From Legionella qingyii (lineage in GTDB: Bacteria; Pseudomonadota; Gammaproteobacteria; Legionellales; Legionellaceae), in the NCBI RefSeq assembly GCF_003184185.1, contig NZ_QHJG01000023.1, positions 1 through 64,000 of the forward strand: 64,000 nucleotides of DNA, in the 5' to 3' direction. The translations under genes were made by a program, and so were the position numbers. The notes below the pieces were generated by a model that searched no databases, was not told the DNA's origin, and saw nothing but the letters and a program-made list of their open reading frames with translations. Of this stretch, positions 26,167 through 36,600 are shown piece after piece (the first letter of the stretch is position 1; every line of letters begins with the position of its first letter).

Positions 26167-27711
26167 ATGTCAAAAGATATGCCACTCCCTGATCTAATCG
26201 TTAACAAAAAAACGGATCATTTTTTTATTTCGATTAACAAACAAGGTCCACATTCTTTTGTAATGCTGGGAGTTTATGACCAAAATAAAGTTCGTCATTT
26301 ACTTTGTCGCGTAGGCAAGTTTGGCAATACTGGTGCTGTAGGATCTGACCTACATTTAATGGGGCATCTACCTCACGACCTTACAAAATATAAAGGGAGC
26401 TATATCTATTGCAACGACGTTGCAGAGAGAAAATTGTATCGTATTAAAAATGGATGTAACCTTCATCTGCGTTCTGAATTACCTGCTAATCTTAAAAAAT
26501 ATAAAGAAAGCTATATCTATTGTGATAATAATGGCTGTAAAAACCTATATTACATTAAGTCAGATGGGACATCCGAAGAAGTAATAATTAATGATTTTAA
26601 AAAAATTGATGAAAATCTTAGAAAGATTAAGAGACAAAAAGCTAACCTATGGCATCTTACTACCGAGCAAGTTAGCTCCTGCATCACAGCAAACGGAGGC
26701 CATAGCCTGGGGATATCTGAAGAAGTAAAAATAGCTGATTTCGATAAACTTGATAAAAATATAAATGAAATTAATCCACAAAAGGCTCCCAGGTTGCATC
26801 TAAGTGGTTCTCAATTTTATGAAATGATTTCCTTAAATGGCGGTTATGATCAGGATATAGAGTCAGATTATTTCATGCAAACGGAGTTTCTCTGCAATGC
26901 TCTTTTTTTTGCCAATAAGGGCAAGTTGATGGATGAAGGAATCTCTCGGAATGAAAGGCAATGGAGTAAAATTTCTTATCAAGCCTACGACATCACATAT
27001 GATCAATATGTGGAGTTTTTGAGAGTATTAGAAGCCACGCAGTCACTTTATAACCAATTTGAATGTTACAAACCTTATAAAACAGACGATGAGGAAGTCA
27101 CATTAAGATTTGGTGGAAAGAACATTTTACCTCCTCTCGACGTAAATAGTATCGATGTAAATAAGATAAAAGCGAGTGTTAGTGAGTTGCACGTTGGCAA
27201 TACATGCAGGCATTCAGCAATAGCACTTATTGAGGCAACCCAGCATGCACCAGTATCTTCTTTGGTTTCCTCCACCTTTTTTATGGAATTACCTTATGAA
27301 ACGCAGTTGGAATTTGGCAAGCCAAGTGAATCCATTCCATTCTATGTGCTTCCACCACCCCCAGCAGCATTCTTTGAATCAGATAAGACAAAGAAGAACA
27401 TAATTACAAAGCTATATCAGCGAATGGAGAACATGTTACTCCTTGAGCCTAACTCTTCATATACTCAGAAGAAGTTTTTGAAGTTGAAAGAGTTGTATTT
27501 AGACATAATTGGTCCAAGCAAAAATTTTTCGCTTGATGAATTGCTGACCAGTATTCAGAACTGGAAAACTGAAAGTAAGACTACTTTAGAAACTTTAAGG
27601 AAAACATACTTTTGGGATACTTTTTCTTTTATCAAAAGACAATCCTCTACGATGAAACTAATTTCCGAAGTAGAAGAAGAGCTTCAAAGAAAAGTGGAAC
27701 TAGATTCCTAG
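26167..27711 (+). CDS. Repeat-bearing orphan protein, candidate effector
   Basis: I do not recognise a family in this 514-residue protein. It has no signal peptide. The N-terminal third contains two copies of a unit of about 35 residues, ending in YKGSYIYCNDVAERKLYRIK and YKESYIYCDNNGCKNLYYIK; an imperfect third unit surrounds 'ITANGGHSLGISEEVKI' and 'SLNGGYDQDIE'. The region around Cys347 (HVGNTCRHSAIALIEA) looks like the N-terminal helix of a papain- or transglutaminase-type fold. A catalytic His is not assigned. The C-terminal segment is helical with Leu/Lys/Glu. The ribosome site is weak. The intracellular orphan character and repeats suggest a Dot/Icm substrate; this is inference. Confidence 0.45.
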   Translation: MSKDMPLPDLIVNKKTDHFFISINKQGPHSFVMLGVYDQNKVRHLLCRVGKFGNTGAVGSDLHLMGHLPHDLTKYKGSYIYCNDVAERKLYRIKNGCNLHLRSELPANLKKYKESYIYCDNNGCKNLYYIKSDGTSEEVIINDFKKIDENLRKIKRQKANLWHLTTEQVSSCITANGGHSLGISEEVKIADFDKLDKNINEINPQKAPRLHLSGSQFYEMISLNGGYDQDIESDYFMQTEFLCNALFFANKGKLMDEGISRNERQWSKISYQAYDITYDQYVEFLRVLEATQSLYNQFECYKPYKTDDEEVTLRFGGKNILPPLDVNSIDVNKIKASVSELHVGNTCRHSAIALIEATQHAPVSSLVSSTFFMELPYETQLEFGKPSESIPFYVLPPPPAAFFESDKTKKNIITKLYQRMENMLLLEPNSSYTQKKFLKLKELYLDIIGPSKNFSLDELLTSIQNWKTESKTTLETLRKTYFWDTFSFIKRQSSTMKLISEVEEELQRKVELDS

Positions 27712-27842
27712 AGCATATAATCTCTGGGTGTTCTATTGTGATTCCAAAAAGCATATCATAGATAATTACAGGGGTTCTCCTGCTAAAACCCTAATGCTCA
27801 ATTACAAACCAGGATAATTGACGATTAATCAACGGAGTGGAT

Positions 27843-28445
27843 ATGAAACTTTATTATACTAAATCAGCATGCTCATTGGCAGTACGTATTGTTCTCAATG
27901 AATTAGGTCTTGATTTTCAAGATGAAGAGGTTGATTTAAAAGCAAAGAAAACGAGCACAGACGAAAATTATCTATCCATTAATCCTAAAGGTGCAGTACC
28001 TGCACTACATCTTGATAATGGAGATTTACTGACTGAAAATCAGGTCATCTTACAATATTTGGCGGATATCACACCGGGTCAAAAGGTTCTACCCTCAGTT
28101 GGTGATTTAAGAAGATACCATACTCTGGAATGGGTCAATTATGTTGCTACGGAATTGCATAAGACCTTAGGTATGTTTTTTAATCCTAATCTTAATGAAG
28201 AAACAAAAAGCATTTTTATGTCGGTAATTAATACGAGGTTCAAGTATGTTAACGAGCATCTTGCGACAGGACCTTATTTAATGGGCAAGGATTTTACATT
28301 GCCAGATGCTTATTTGTTTGTCATACTACGCTGGGCTCATTATTTTAAAATGGATCTTTCTGCATATAAAAATCTGGAACAATTCATGAAGGTTGTTGCA
28401 GAACGTCCAGCTGTTGTAACCTCGTTGCAACAGGAAAAATTATAA
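27843..28445 (+). CDS. Glutathione S-transferase
   Basis: A 200-residue soluble GST. The thioredoxin-fold N-terminus reads MKLYYTKSACSLAVRIVLNE, where the bacterial beta-class active-site Cys is in SACS. The NPKGAVPALHL cis-Pro loop and LLTENQVILQYLAD bind glutathione. The C-terminal helical domain with TLPDAYLFVILRW is normal. ATG 27843 has GGAG 5 bp upstream. It probably detoxifies electrophiles by conjugation; not linked to neighbours. Confidence 0.88.
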   Translation: MKLYYTKSACSLAVRIVLNELGLDFQDEEVDLKAKKTSTDENYLSINPKGAVPALHLDNGDLLTENQVILQYLADITPGQKVLPSVGDLRRYHTLEWVNYVATELHKTLGMFFNPNLNEETKSIFMSVINTRFKYVNEHLATGPYLMGKDFTLPDAYLFVILRWAHYFKMDLSAYKNLEQFMKVVAERPAVVTSLQQEKL

Positions 28446-28580
28446 TAAGTATTTATCCTATATTAAGAACGTTCGTATTTTTTATTGTTCATTTCATCTG
28501 TATTTAAATCCGATCGTTCTTCGATTATTTTGCTTCGGGGGTAAGATAATTACTCACTGTAATTATTTTGGAAGATAAAT

Positions 28581-30323
28581 ATGCCTATAAAGCCTACATT
28601 TCAGGGTGGAATAGATCTTAATTTTTACTCACAAAGTAAATTTGAAACCCTTGAAGGAGTTGCACAAGAAAACCAGGCTCCCATTATTGCCCGCAATGCA
28701 GTACGATTTTTAATGATGGGATGGACGGAACAGTGGACTGAATTTTTAACCCCGGCAGTGGCGCATGCCATTTTTGTAAAACGTGATCATGAATTATTAA
28801 GAGAATTACGGTTTGCTTTTCAACAAGGTTTTTTAGAGCTTTTTGAGCAATTAAGAACTAAACAGTTAACTGCGGAACAAGAAGAACAAGTTCATCTATA
28901 TTTGAGTAATTGTTTATCGTTACTCCCTTATGGTGATTTAACTCCTTATGAGTCTATCAAAATCCCTCAATGTATTGATGGAAATTGGGAGCTCGTCGAA
29001 TATCAGATTAAACCAATTGAATTAACAGAACGCTCAGGATGGAAACGTTTTGTTATCCAAGATACAGATCGGGTTTTTGCTTATGGTCTTGAACCTCTTT
29101 TTCAAAAAAGGGCTGAATCGCATTTAATTTTTATGGGAACAACTTACCCGGCAGGGCAAGGATTTTTACCTCAGGTAAATACAGACTCGAATGGTTTTGA
29201 AACAGTTGGCGAATCTCTTTATCGAATGGGTCGAAAAAGAATTCACGAATGGCTGAGTACACAGAACAATAAGATACACGTATGTGGGGTAAGCTTAGGA
29301 GGTTCTTTAAGTTTATTGCTCGCCATCGATCAAGGGGATTATACACTCTCACGTGTTGATGCATTAAATCCCGCAGGGCTTCATGATTCCAAAAGAACGT
29401 ATGATTATTGGGATGAGTTGACCGATAAACCACAAGTTGTCGTGCAAAAGCAAGGGAATGATCCGGTTTCAGCTTTTGGGATCTGGAAGGATGATTGGTA
29501 TATTATTCAAGTAACTCCGCCAAATGACAAACAAGGCCCCAATTGTTTTTGTGATCATTTTTTAAATTACGCCGGTTTTGCTGATACAAAGTTCGATTAC
29601 ATTGAGGCAGAAGAGGATAATGTCAAACGAAAAGCACGTAATTTTTGGCTTTATACACTCGGTAGAAGCCTAATTTATGGTCTTTTCCTGCTTCCCTATA
29701 CTTATGCAGTTCGTCCACTTTTTTCTTTTCTTGCACAAAACTGGAGAGTTACAGTACCCATCTTGGGAATTTTAGTTAGTGCATCCCTTACAGTTGCTGG
29801 GGTTTTACCACTACTTGCTTTTTTGGGCATTGTTGGCGGTTTATTTGCCAGTATTTTTATATCCTCCTATTGCTTTCCTAAAAATAAAGTTTCAAAAGCG
29901 GCTTCTGCCCAAGCTGAGTTCATAGAAAAAGAAGAACTTGCTCAATTGCATGATCCATCTCTTGCTCGTAATCCAACTATGGATATTTATAATAATCATA
30001 ATGCTGTAAAAGTAGATTTGACTTATCAACAAATACAAACTTATTATGATGTAATGCGTCGTCTTGTAAAAGATAAGCATCCTTTGCCCGGCGAAGAAAT
30101 TAAAAGCAAACATATTGATGGAGTGAGCAAAAAATCCTTACTCCAAGAATGCTCTGAGCCTCAGAAGCGCGATCTTGTAGTGCCGTTCAGAGTTACCCCA
30201 GCCAAAGCAGCTCACATACGACATACTTTAACTTTGGTGCAGCAATTGGGAATTGAGAATGAAAATTTAAAGCCAAATTTAGAAAAATGCTACACTGAAT
30301 ATTGCATTGGCAAGCATAAATAA
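28581..30323 (+). CDS. Serine-hydrolase-fold protein with membrane hairpin (candidate effector)
   Basis: A 580-residue protein with no named family that I recognise. A lipase-type nucleophile elbow is at residues 233-241 (HVCGVSLGG, Ser238). Nearby conserved residues that could complete a triad include Asp294 and His326 (NCFCDHFLNYAG). Residues 360-430 are strongly hydrophobic and could form two or three membrane spans. A Lys/Glu-rich C-terminal domain of 130 residues follows. The gene at 30488 is a paralogue (MPIK.../MSGG... starts, long matching blocks such as LYLSNCLS.LPYGDLTPYES). The pair suggests duplication of a membrane-acting hydrolase; lipase or esterase activity is inferred from the fold only. 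Confidence 0.6.
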   Translation: MPIKPTFQGGIDLNFYSQSKFETLEGVAQENQAPIIARNAVRFLMMGWTEQWTEFLTPAVAHAIFVKRDHELLRELRFAFQQGFLELFEQLRTKQLTAEQEEQVHLYLSNCLSLLPYGDLTPYESIKIPQCIDGNWELVEYQIKPIELTERSGWKRFVIQDTDRVFAYGLEPLFQKRAESHLIFMGTTYPAGQGFLPQVNTDSNGFETVGESLYRMGRKRIHEWLSTQNNKIHVCGVSLGGSLSLLLAIDQGDYTLSRVDALNPAGLHDSKRTYDYWDELTDKPQVVVQKQGNDPVSAFGIWKDDWYIIQVTPPNDKQGPNCFCDHFLNYAGFADTKFDYIEAEEDNVKRKARNFWLYTLGRSLIYGLFLLPYTYAVRPLFSFLAQNWRVTVPILGILVSASLTVAGVLPLLAFLGIVGGLFASIFISSYCFPKNKVSKAASAQAEFIEKEELAQLHDPSLARNPTMDIYNNHNAVKVDLTYQQIQTYYDVMRRLVKDKHPLPGEEIKSKHIDGVSKKSLLQECSEPQKRDLVVPFRVTPAKAAHIRHTLTLVQQLGIENENLKPNLEKCYTEYCIGKHK

Positions 30324-30354
30324 TTGAATTCGTTCTGGATTTAGACTTCTTTAA

Positions 30355-30447
30355 CTAGGGTCTGTTGATAATTGCTTCATTAGTCTACTCCCCGCACTTT
30401 ATGCGCGGGAAGTAGGCCAAACTAAATGAAATGTCAGCAGGCTCTAG
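30355..30447. repeat. MITE, CTAG-flanked family (short copy)
   Basis: The element between CTAG repeats (30355-30358 and 30444-30447) starts GGTCTGTTGATAATTGCTTC and ends with the inverted counterpart AAATGAAATGTCAGCAGGCT. The core is a GC hairpin CCCCGCACTTTATGCGCGGG. It separates the two hydrolase paralogues. Confidence 0.75.
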
Positions 30448-30487
30448 GGATATCATTCAATGATAATTGGAAATAGGGAGATAAATT

Positions 30488-32090
30488 TTGTCTGGAGGAA
30501 CTGTTTTTAAAGGGGGATTAGAACTAAAATTTTTTGAACAACAAGAGTTTGAATCTCTTGATGGTGCTGATGTGTCTGAACAAGCCCCTATTTTAGCGCG
30601 TAATATATTGCGCTTTTTCACTATGGGATGGACAGGATCCTGGACTCAATTTTTAACCCCGACTGTTTTATATTCTTTTTTTCTACAACGCGACACGGAT
30701 TTATTAAGAGAAGTTCGTTTTGCCATGCAGCAAGGATTTTTGGAGCTCTTTAAGCAATTGCAAGGCAAAGACTTAAGCTCAGATGAGGGGGAACAGGTAC
30801 AACTTTATTTGAGTAATTGTTTGTCTATACTTCCTTATGGTGATTTAACTCCTTATGAGTCCGTTACTATCCCTCAATGTATTGATGGGCATTGGGAGTT
30901 GGTTGAATACCAGGTTACTCCGATTGAATTAACAGAACGGCATTGGTGGAAGAGTTTTTTTTCCTATGATAATGATCGTGTTTTTGCTTATGGACTTAAG
31001 CCAATTTTTCATGAGAAAGCAGAATCTCATTTAATCTTTATGGGAACTACTTATCCTGCAGGCCAGGGTTTTCTCACTCAAATAAAGACTGACTCTAAGG
31101 GATTTGAATCGATTGGTTTGTCTTTGTATCGTAGCGGTCGAGAGAGAATAAGAGACTGGCTAAGCCAACAGAAGAATACAATTCATGTATGTGGGCTAAG
31201 TTTGGGTGGTGCTTTAAGTCTATTGCTTGCTATCGATAAAGGAAATTATAAGCTATCACGTGTTGATGCTTTGAATCCTCCTGGACTTTATGATCCTCTA
31301 TTTAAAAGTGGCTTTGATTATTGGGATGAATTAAAAGACAAGCCCAAAGTTGTAGTGCAAAAACAAGGTAATGATCCAGTTTCTGCTTTTGGAATTTGGA
31401 AAAAAGGTTGGGATATTCTTCAGGTTATACCCCCACAAGACAAGCAAGGCCCCAACGCTTTTTGCGATCATTGCTTGAATTATGCTGGATTTGCAGATAC
31501 GGAGTTTAGATATATTTCTGCAGAAGATGATAATTCACAACGAAAAACGCACCATCTTTTATTTAATGCGGCTGTGAGATCCTTTATTTATTATTACGTA
31601 TTAGTTCCTTATACATATGCAGTTCGTCCATTTGGATATTATGTGTTGAATAAATTGCTTCCTCAAAGTACTGGGAGCCCAGCATCTCAGAACGTTACTG
31701 GATTAGCTAAAATACATCATCCTTATCTTCTTCGAAATTCCGTCAATGGATATGTATCATGAGAACAATACCGTTGAAATCGACCTTACCTACCAACAAA
31801 TAAATACTTATTATCAAATAACACGCTGTCTGATAAAGGGTAAAGATTTTTTACCTGGAACAGATCAGGAAAGCAAACACACTCCAGGAATGACAAAAGA
31901 AACCTTATTGCGAGAAAGTGACGATTTTCAGAATGCTCATTTACAGGTCTCTTTTAAAGCAACCAAGGCTAAGGCGTCACATGTACTACATACTTTAACT
32001 TTGGTCCGTCAATTGGGTTTGGATAATAAAGAGAAACTAAAATCTATCTTAGAGAAACATTATGAAACATATCGTTTAGGCAAGCAGTAA
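30488..32090 (+). pseudogene. Frameshifted paralogue of the 28581 hydrolase
   Basis: The first frame (30488-31762) runs 424 codons from TTG (GGGAG 7 bp upstream), matches the upstream gene over its hydrolase domain including HVCGLSLGGALSLL, and ends ...LLRNSVNGYVS. The second frame begins at 31746 with MDMYHENNTVEIDLTYQQIN, matching the paralogue's MDIYNNHNAVKVDLTYQQIQ onwards to its C-terminus. Dropping one A at 31745-31746 would join them as ...RNSVMDMY. A single-base insertion therefore splits the gene. The second membrane hairpin of the paralogue is also missing here. Either a recent pseudogene, two proteins, or a sequencing error. Confidence 0.75.
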
Positions 32091-32238
32091 TTATTTTAGT
32101 AAGTATCTGTGCTATAACGCTATAGACTATCTTTACATGCGACCATGTCATCAGAGATTATGGAGAATGCTCTCTCTAGTTTGATCATTTTCATAGTGCC
32201 GTATCATTTGATTTATTGGCATTAAGTTAAGAAAAGCT

Positions 32239-32321
32239 GTCGTTCCCGGGAAGACGAGAACCCATTTTTAGCAAAGCATTTTGTTTATTTAAGAATAGAT
32301 TCCCGCCTTCGCGGGAATGAC
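32239..32321. repeat. dRS3-like palindromic element
   Basis: The right half contains ATTCCCGCCTTCGCGGGAAT (32299-32318), a perfect 8-bp stem with loop CTTC. The left half GTCGTTCCCGGGAAGACG is a diverged inverted copy, giving an approximately 83-bp element with inverted ends. This is the GTCATTCCCGCGAAGGCGGG-type repeat found in many proteobacteria and matches the ATTCCC-N8-GGGAAT core of Neisseria dRS3. The rest of the 32091-32421 gap holds no gene I can support. Confidence 0.7.
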
Positions 32322-32421
32322 AAAAAAACTTAACTTAAAGTCAGTGCAAGCCTCACTATGTTCGGGATGAGGTAACTACGATCGAGAATGAAATACGTTC
32401 ATTATTCGTGATAAAAACTCA

Positions 32422-33078
32422 TCAAAAACGAAAAATCAGATGCGCAGCTACCGAATAAAGAAACGGATAATACGTGTCTGCCGGGTTAAGTTGCGACTCT
32501 CCATAACCAGCAGTAAAACTACCGGCAATTTCACCCATGATGTGCTCAGTAAAGTCATAATTTACACCAACGCTAAAAGCAGGTCCCGGACGCCAATCAT
32601 CAACAACAATATCTTTACGATGTACACCAGCCACTCCCGCGCCAGAAAAAATTTTCATTTGAGAATGAGGAATAGGGACCATAAGTTTTCCCATCAAAGT
32701 TAGCGTCTCCGTTTGAGATGATAAAGATTCTAAGCCATCATGCTCAAAACTGAATAAACTTATGGAATCGAAAAGGACATTTGCTTCAGGAAAGTGGGTG
32801 TAGTTTACTTCAATTGCAAAAAAACGAGTAAACTCATATCCCGCCATTATACCCCAAACACTTCCGCCTTCCTCAACACTGGTAGGTGTAGATAACATCA
32901 AGGCAACGTTTTGATTTTCTTTAGTGGGGACCAAACCTTTCCATGTAGTTGAACCAAACCCTCCAATTGCACCTACGTAAAAAGGATGGTGTGGTTGATT
33001 CTTTGTCTCTGCCAAACAATAAGGCGTTGAAAGAAATAAGAATGATAATAAGAATAATTTCGATTTTTTATTATGCAC
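32422..33078 (-). CDS. Outer-membrane beta-barrel protein
   Basis: A 218-residue protein. A signal peptide ends near TPYCLAET. The mature region alternates hydrophobic and polar residues, starting HPFYVGAIGGFGSTTW, with VWGIMAGYEFTRFFAIEVNY and the terminal Phe of VAAHLIFRF that marks outer-membrane barrels. It resembles the OmpA-like/opacity-type 8-strand barrels. The GTG start at 33078 is the first codon of the signal peptide. It is followed on the same strand by nothing within 300 bp and preceded by the Cys-rich gene; function unknown. Confidence 0.7.
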   Translation of the reverse strand: MHNKKSKLFLLSFLFLSTPYCLAETKNQPHHPFYVGAIGGFGSTTWKGLVPTKENQNVALMLSTPTSVEEGGSVWGIMAGYEFTRFFAIEVNYTHFPEANVLFDSISLFSFEHDGLESLSSQTETLTLMGKLMVPIPHSQMKIFSGAGVAGVHRKDIVVDDWRPGPAFSVGVNYDFTEHIMGEIAGSFTAGYGESQLNPADTYYPFLYSVAAHLIFRF

Positions 33079-33172
33079 AATAATTACTCTATCAAGATTG
33101 CTTTGACCATTAGCATTTTGTTGGGCCGAAGCCCAACCTTAATCCATTTTTTTGACTTTAATTTACTATAAT

Positions 33173-33523
33173 TTACTGACAGGGCTTTTTGGTAGAACTA
33201 CATATTCTGCCGCGAGAGTCAACTCCTCCCTGACGATAACAATTCCAGTTATCAAGGCAATCTTGTTTTGTAGTATAAGGTTGAGCCGCACATGCTTTAT
33301 CCAATGAGCCATAGACACTTACCATACGTGCATAAAGCATATTCATATCTTGGCACATACCAGAAGGCAAGCCTGAAGAGGTACAATAGCAGGTTGCAAC
33401 TTTTTTAAATGAGGAACAAAAATTTACATCATTAGTTGGTACAGCATTACCGCAAGAACTACCGTATGAAAAAGCAGAGAAACTGAGTAAGCACATTAAA
33501 CCTGCAAAAAATCCTCGTATCAT
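33173..33523 (-). CDS. Secreted 10-Cys protein
   Basis: A 116-residue protein with a clear signal peptide (MIRGFFAGLMCLLSFSAFSY). The mature part has ten Cys: SSCG, NFCSS, ATCYC, GMCQ, KACA, DCLDNWNC, ICSS and a C-terminal PCQ. Such density suggests five disulfides in the periplasm or outside. I recognise no family. GAGGATG upstream of ATG gives the ribosome site. Not obviously operonic with the barrel gene 94 bp away. Confidence 0.6.
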   Translation of the reverse strand: MIRGFFAGLMCLLSFSAFSYGSSCGNAVPTNDVNFCSSFKKVATCYCTSSGLPSGMCQDMNMLYARMVSVYGSLDKACAAQPYTTKQDCLDNWNCYRQGGVDSRGRICSSTKKPCQ

Positions 33524-33663
33524 TTTAACATCCTCTAGTTAGCTCGAAAATTTATCTAAGTTACTCTATCAGAAAATTAATCAGGCTGCAAAAGGCATCG
33601 GTATTAATATTGTGATTTTAATATGTGAAGAACGAAAACAATAAAGTATTCTAACAGCAATTA

Positions 33664-36600
33664 CTAAAGCAGTTGCTCCTCATGTTCATATTTTTGACCG
33701 GCCTCATATGAACTTTTTTCAAATGCTACTGAGTTTATAATCCGAATTGCTTCCAAAGCAATTTGTTTGCGAAACTCGGGTTTTAAGTTTGCTGAAATGA
33801 CCAAGTAGTGAGCATTTTGATTGTCATCTCGAATAAAACTGGCTTCAAAAATATAATCTATTGCCAGTAAATCATCTTTATTGTTTTTAATCTGTTTAGT
33901 ATTCAAACCAAATAATTCTAAATTTTTATTAGAGCAGTCAATAAAATTACTTCTGATGTTGAGGTTAATGACAAATTTAGTATTACGTTTAAATGAAATC
34001 ATCCGACTGCCACATCGTTTTAAGATCTTGCGATAAATGGAAGGGATTTTGAGCAGCTTTACATAAAGTGGAGTAATTAAATGGTTAAACAGATTTTCAA
34101 TCATATTGGGTTTAAAGGAACCTATGGAGCAAAGTTTTATTAAATTGGAGCAGTGTTGATAACTACTTGTGTCAATAATCCCATTGCGTATTTGTTGGGA
34201 TAGACCAGTCAAAGTCGCTTTGTCATCAAGAATAATTTTAGCGGGCTCGACTCTTAGAAAACAACCAATTGTATTATCATAAATTGGGTTGTCGCGCGTT
34301 GATTGAATAATATTTATATAAGTATAAGGTACTTCGCTTTTATAGATTCCACAGCAATTTCGTAAAGCCAATGCAATTACCCCACATAATGCGCTATTAA
34401 TACTGATATGATTTAGTTCGCAAAAAAGCTTGAGATGATTTAATGAGTCTTCTGGTATGATGGAATAAGTTGAATAAGGAACATGTTCTGCTTGCATATC
34501 AGGGACTATATGTTCTTCGGGAAAAGTAAATAAATGAGTATCACTGAGATACTTTTCCCAAAATTGAATGTCTTCATCCATGTGCATTTTCATTGCGGTT
34601 CGCTCACTAAAAATATGTTCTTTAAAGTGCGAATCCGGTTCAATTTGATCAAGGGTTAAGCGAGAGTATTGATCATAAAATTGGGATAATTCAGAGAATA
34701 AAATATCTGTACAATGATCATCAGAAATTAGATGCGGTATACAAATTTGTAGTTCCGACTCATTCTCATTTAAGTAAAATAATTTGCCAATAATCAAGGG
34801 AGTGTTTTTCGGCCATGGATAAAAATCAATTAATTGAGTCATGGAGTCTTGCAATTCTTTTTCGCTTTTTTGTGAAGAAAGCATCGTAAAATCAATAGTC
34901 TCTAGTTTGAACGACCAATTTTTCTGTTTTTTTTGGGCGGGTTTTAATTTGAATATTTGATAAGTTAATGTTTCATGCTTTTTTAAAATTGCTTGAAAAG
35001 CAAAATCTAAAGCCTTTTCATTTAAACGACCGCTGAGACGTTTTCTAGCGACAATATTTAGTTTTTGGGCTCTGGGTTCAAATGTGTGCGACATCCACAA
35101 TAAAAACTGGAAATCACTAAGAGGAAGATTAACTACCTTATGATAATTAGGGACTCTAAGCGTGCGTTTTTTCTTGTTCTTCTTAATATTCTTAATGATG
35201 GGGACTAATGTTGCAATGTTCGTGGCTTTATAAAAGTCATGCAGGCTTACGTTTCTATTTAATTCATCATTTATTTTTGAAATGATTCGTGCTGCTGATA
35301 AAGAGTGTCCCCCTAAATCAAAAAAATCATCATGAACGCCGATGAGCTGAACTCCTAATTCATCTGACCAAATTTGCGCAAGCTTTTTTTCCAAAGCAGT
35401 AACAGGCTCAACATAATTATGGCTAGCAGTTAATAAAGGTACGGGTAATGCTGACTTATCCAACTTACCATTCATGGTCAGAGGAAAGGCATCCACTTTT
35501 ACAAAAACTGTAGGGACCATATATTCCGGTAAATATTTTTGCAAATACTGGCGAATTTGATTTGTATTTAATGTGGCATCATGGTCTTTTAGAATGTAAT
35601 AGGCTACTAGTCGTTGTTCTCCAAAAGTGTCTTTTTGAGCCAGAAGCGCAACTTCTTTAATACTGTGATGACTCATCATGTATTTTGCTATTTCGCTTGG
35701 CTCAATACGGTATCCACGTATTTTGACTTGCTCGTCAATTCTTCCCAGATATTCAATTGTTCCATCAGGACGTTTTTTGCATAAATCACCAGTTTTATAT
35801 AAACGAGTTTTACTCTGTGTAATAAACCGTTCTTGTGTTAATTGAGGTTGATTTAAGTAACCGCGAGCCAGACATGTTCCACCAATAAATAGCTCACCTG
35901 CTTCCCCTTCAGGGACAGGTTGATTATTGGCATCGAGAATAACGCAACTCATATTAGTTCCTGCTATGCCAATAGGAACATTAGTATCCAGATGGTTACA
36001 GTTTAAATTAGTTACTTTATAAGTGGAGACTGCAACCGTTGCTTCAGTTGGTCCATATTCGTTAAATAGAACATGTTTAGGATACGATGCAAGCCAGGAT
36101 TGGCATTCAGCAGAGGATAAATTTTCCCCGCCGAGAATAATGGAATGCAGCTGCGGTAATATAATGAAATTATTTTTTGCTTCGTGCAAAAGCACTTTAA
36201 AGTAACTTGGAGTTAACTTTATGATGTTGATGCGTGATTTCGCTAAATAATGCAAATACGAGCGAACTTCTTTTTTGGTAATTTCTTCGCAAAGAACAAC
36301 AGTTAACCCAAGCATTAAAGGAACGAGGGTAGTAGTTACTGACATATCAAAAATAGGGTTTGCAGAAAAATCGATACGCTGTTGCGCTTTGCATTGGGTA
36401 TAGTTAGCAAACCAGTGGCAGTAATTGATGACCGAACGGTGCTCAATAAGCACACCTTTCGGAGTTCCAGTAGAGCCGGATGTATAGATTATATAGGCTA
36501 AATGCTCTGGATTATTTGTTGGAGATGGATTGTCAGTCACCTGCTTTTTGATATCCTTATCATCTATGTCCAATACTATTAGTGTTCCCTGATATGGTTT

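Noticed and set aside
31740..31750. Programmed frameshifting at the split hydrolase
   Set aside because: No slippery heptamer or downstream pseudoknot is visible; a simple one-base insertion suffices.
31746..32090. Treating the 114-codon frame as an independent gene
   Set aside because: It matches the C-terminal domain of the upstream paralogue in register; a one-base frameshift explains it better, although separate translation cannot be excluded.
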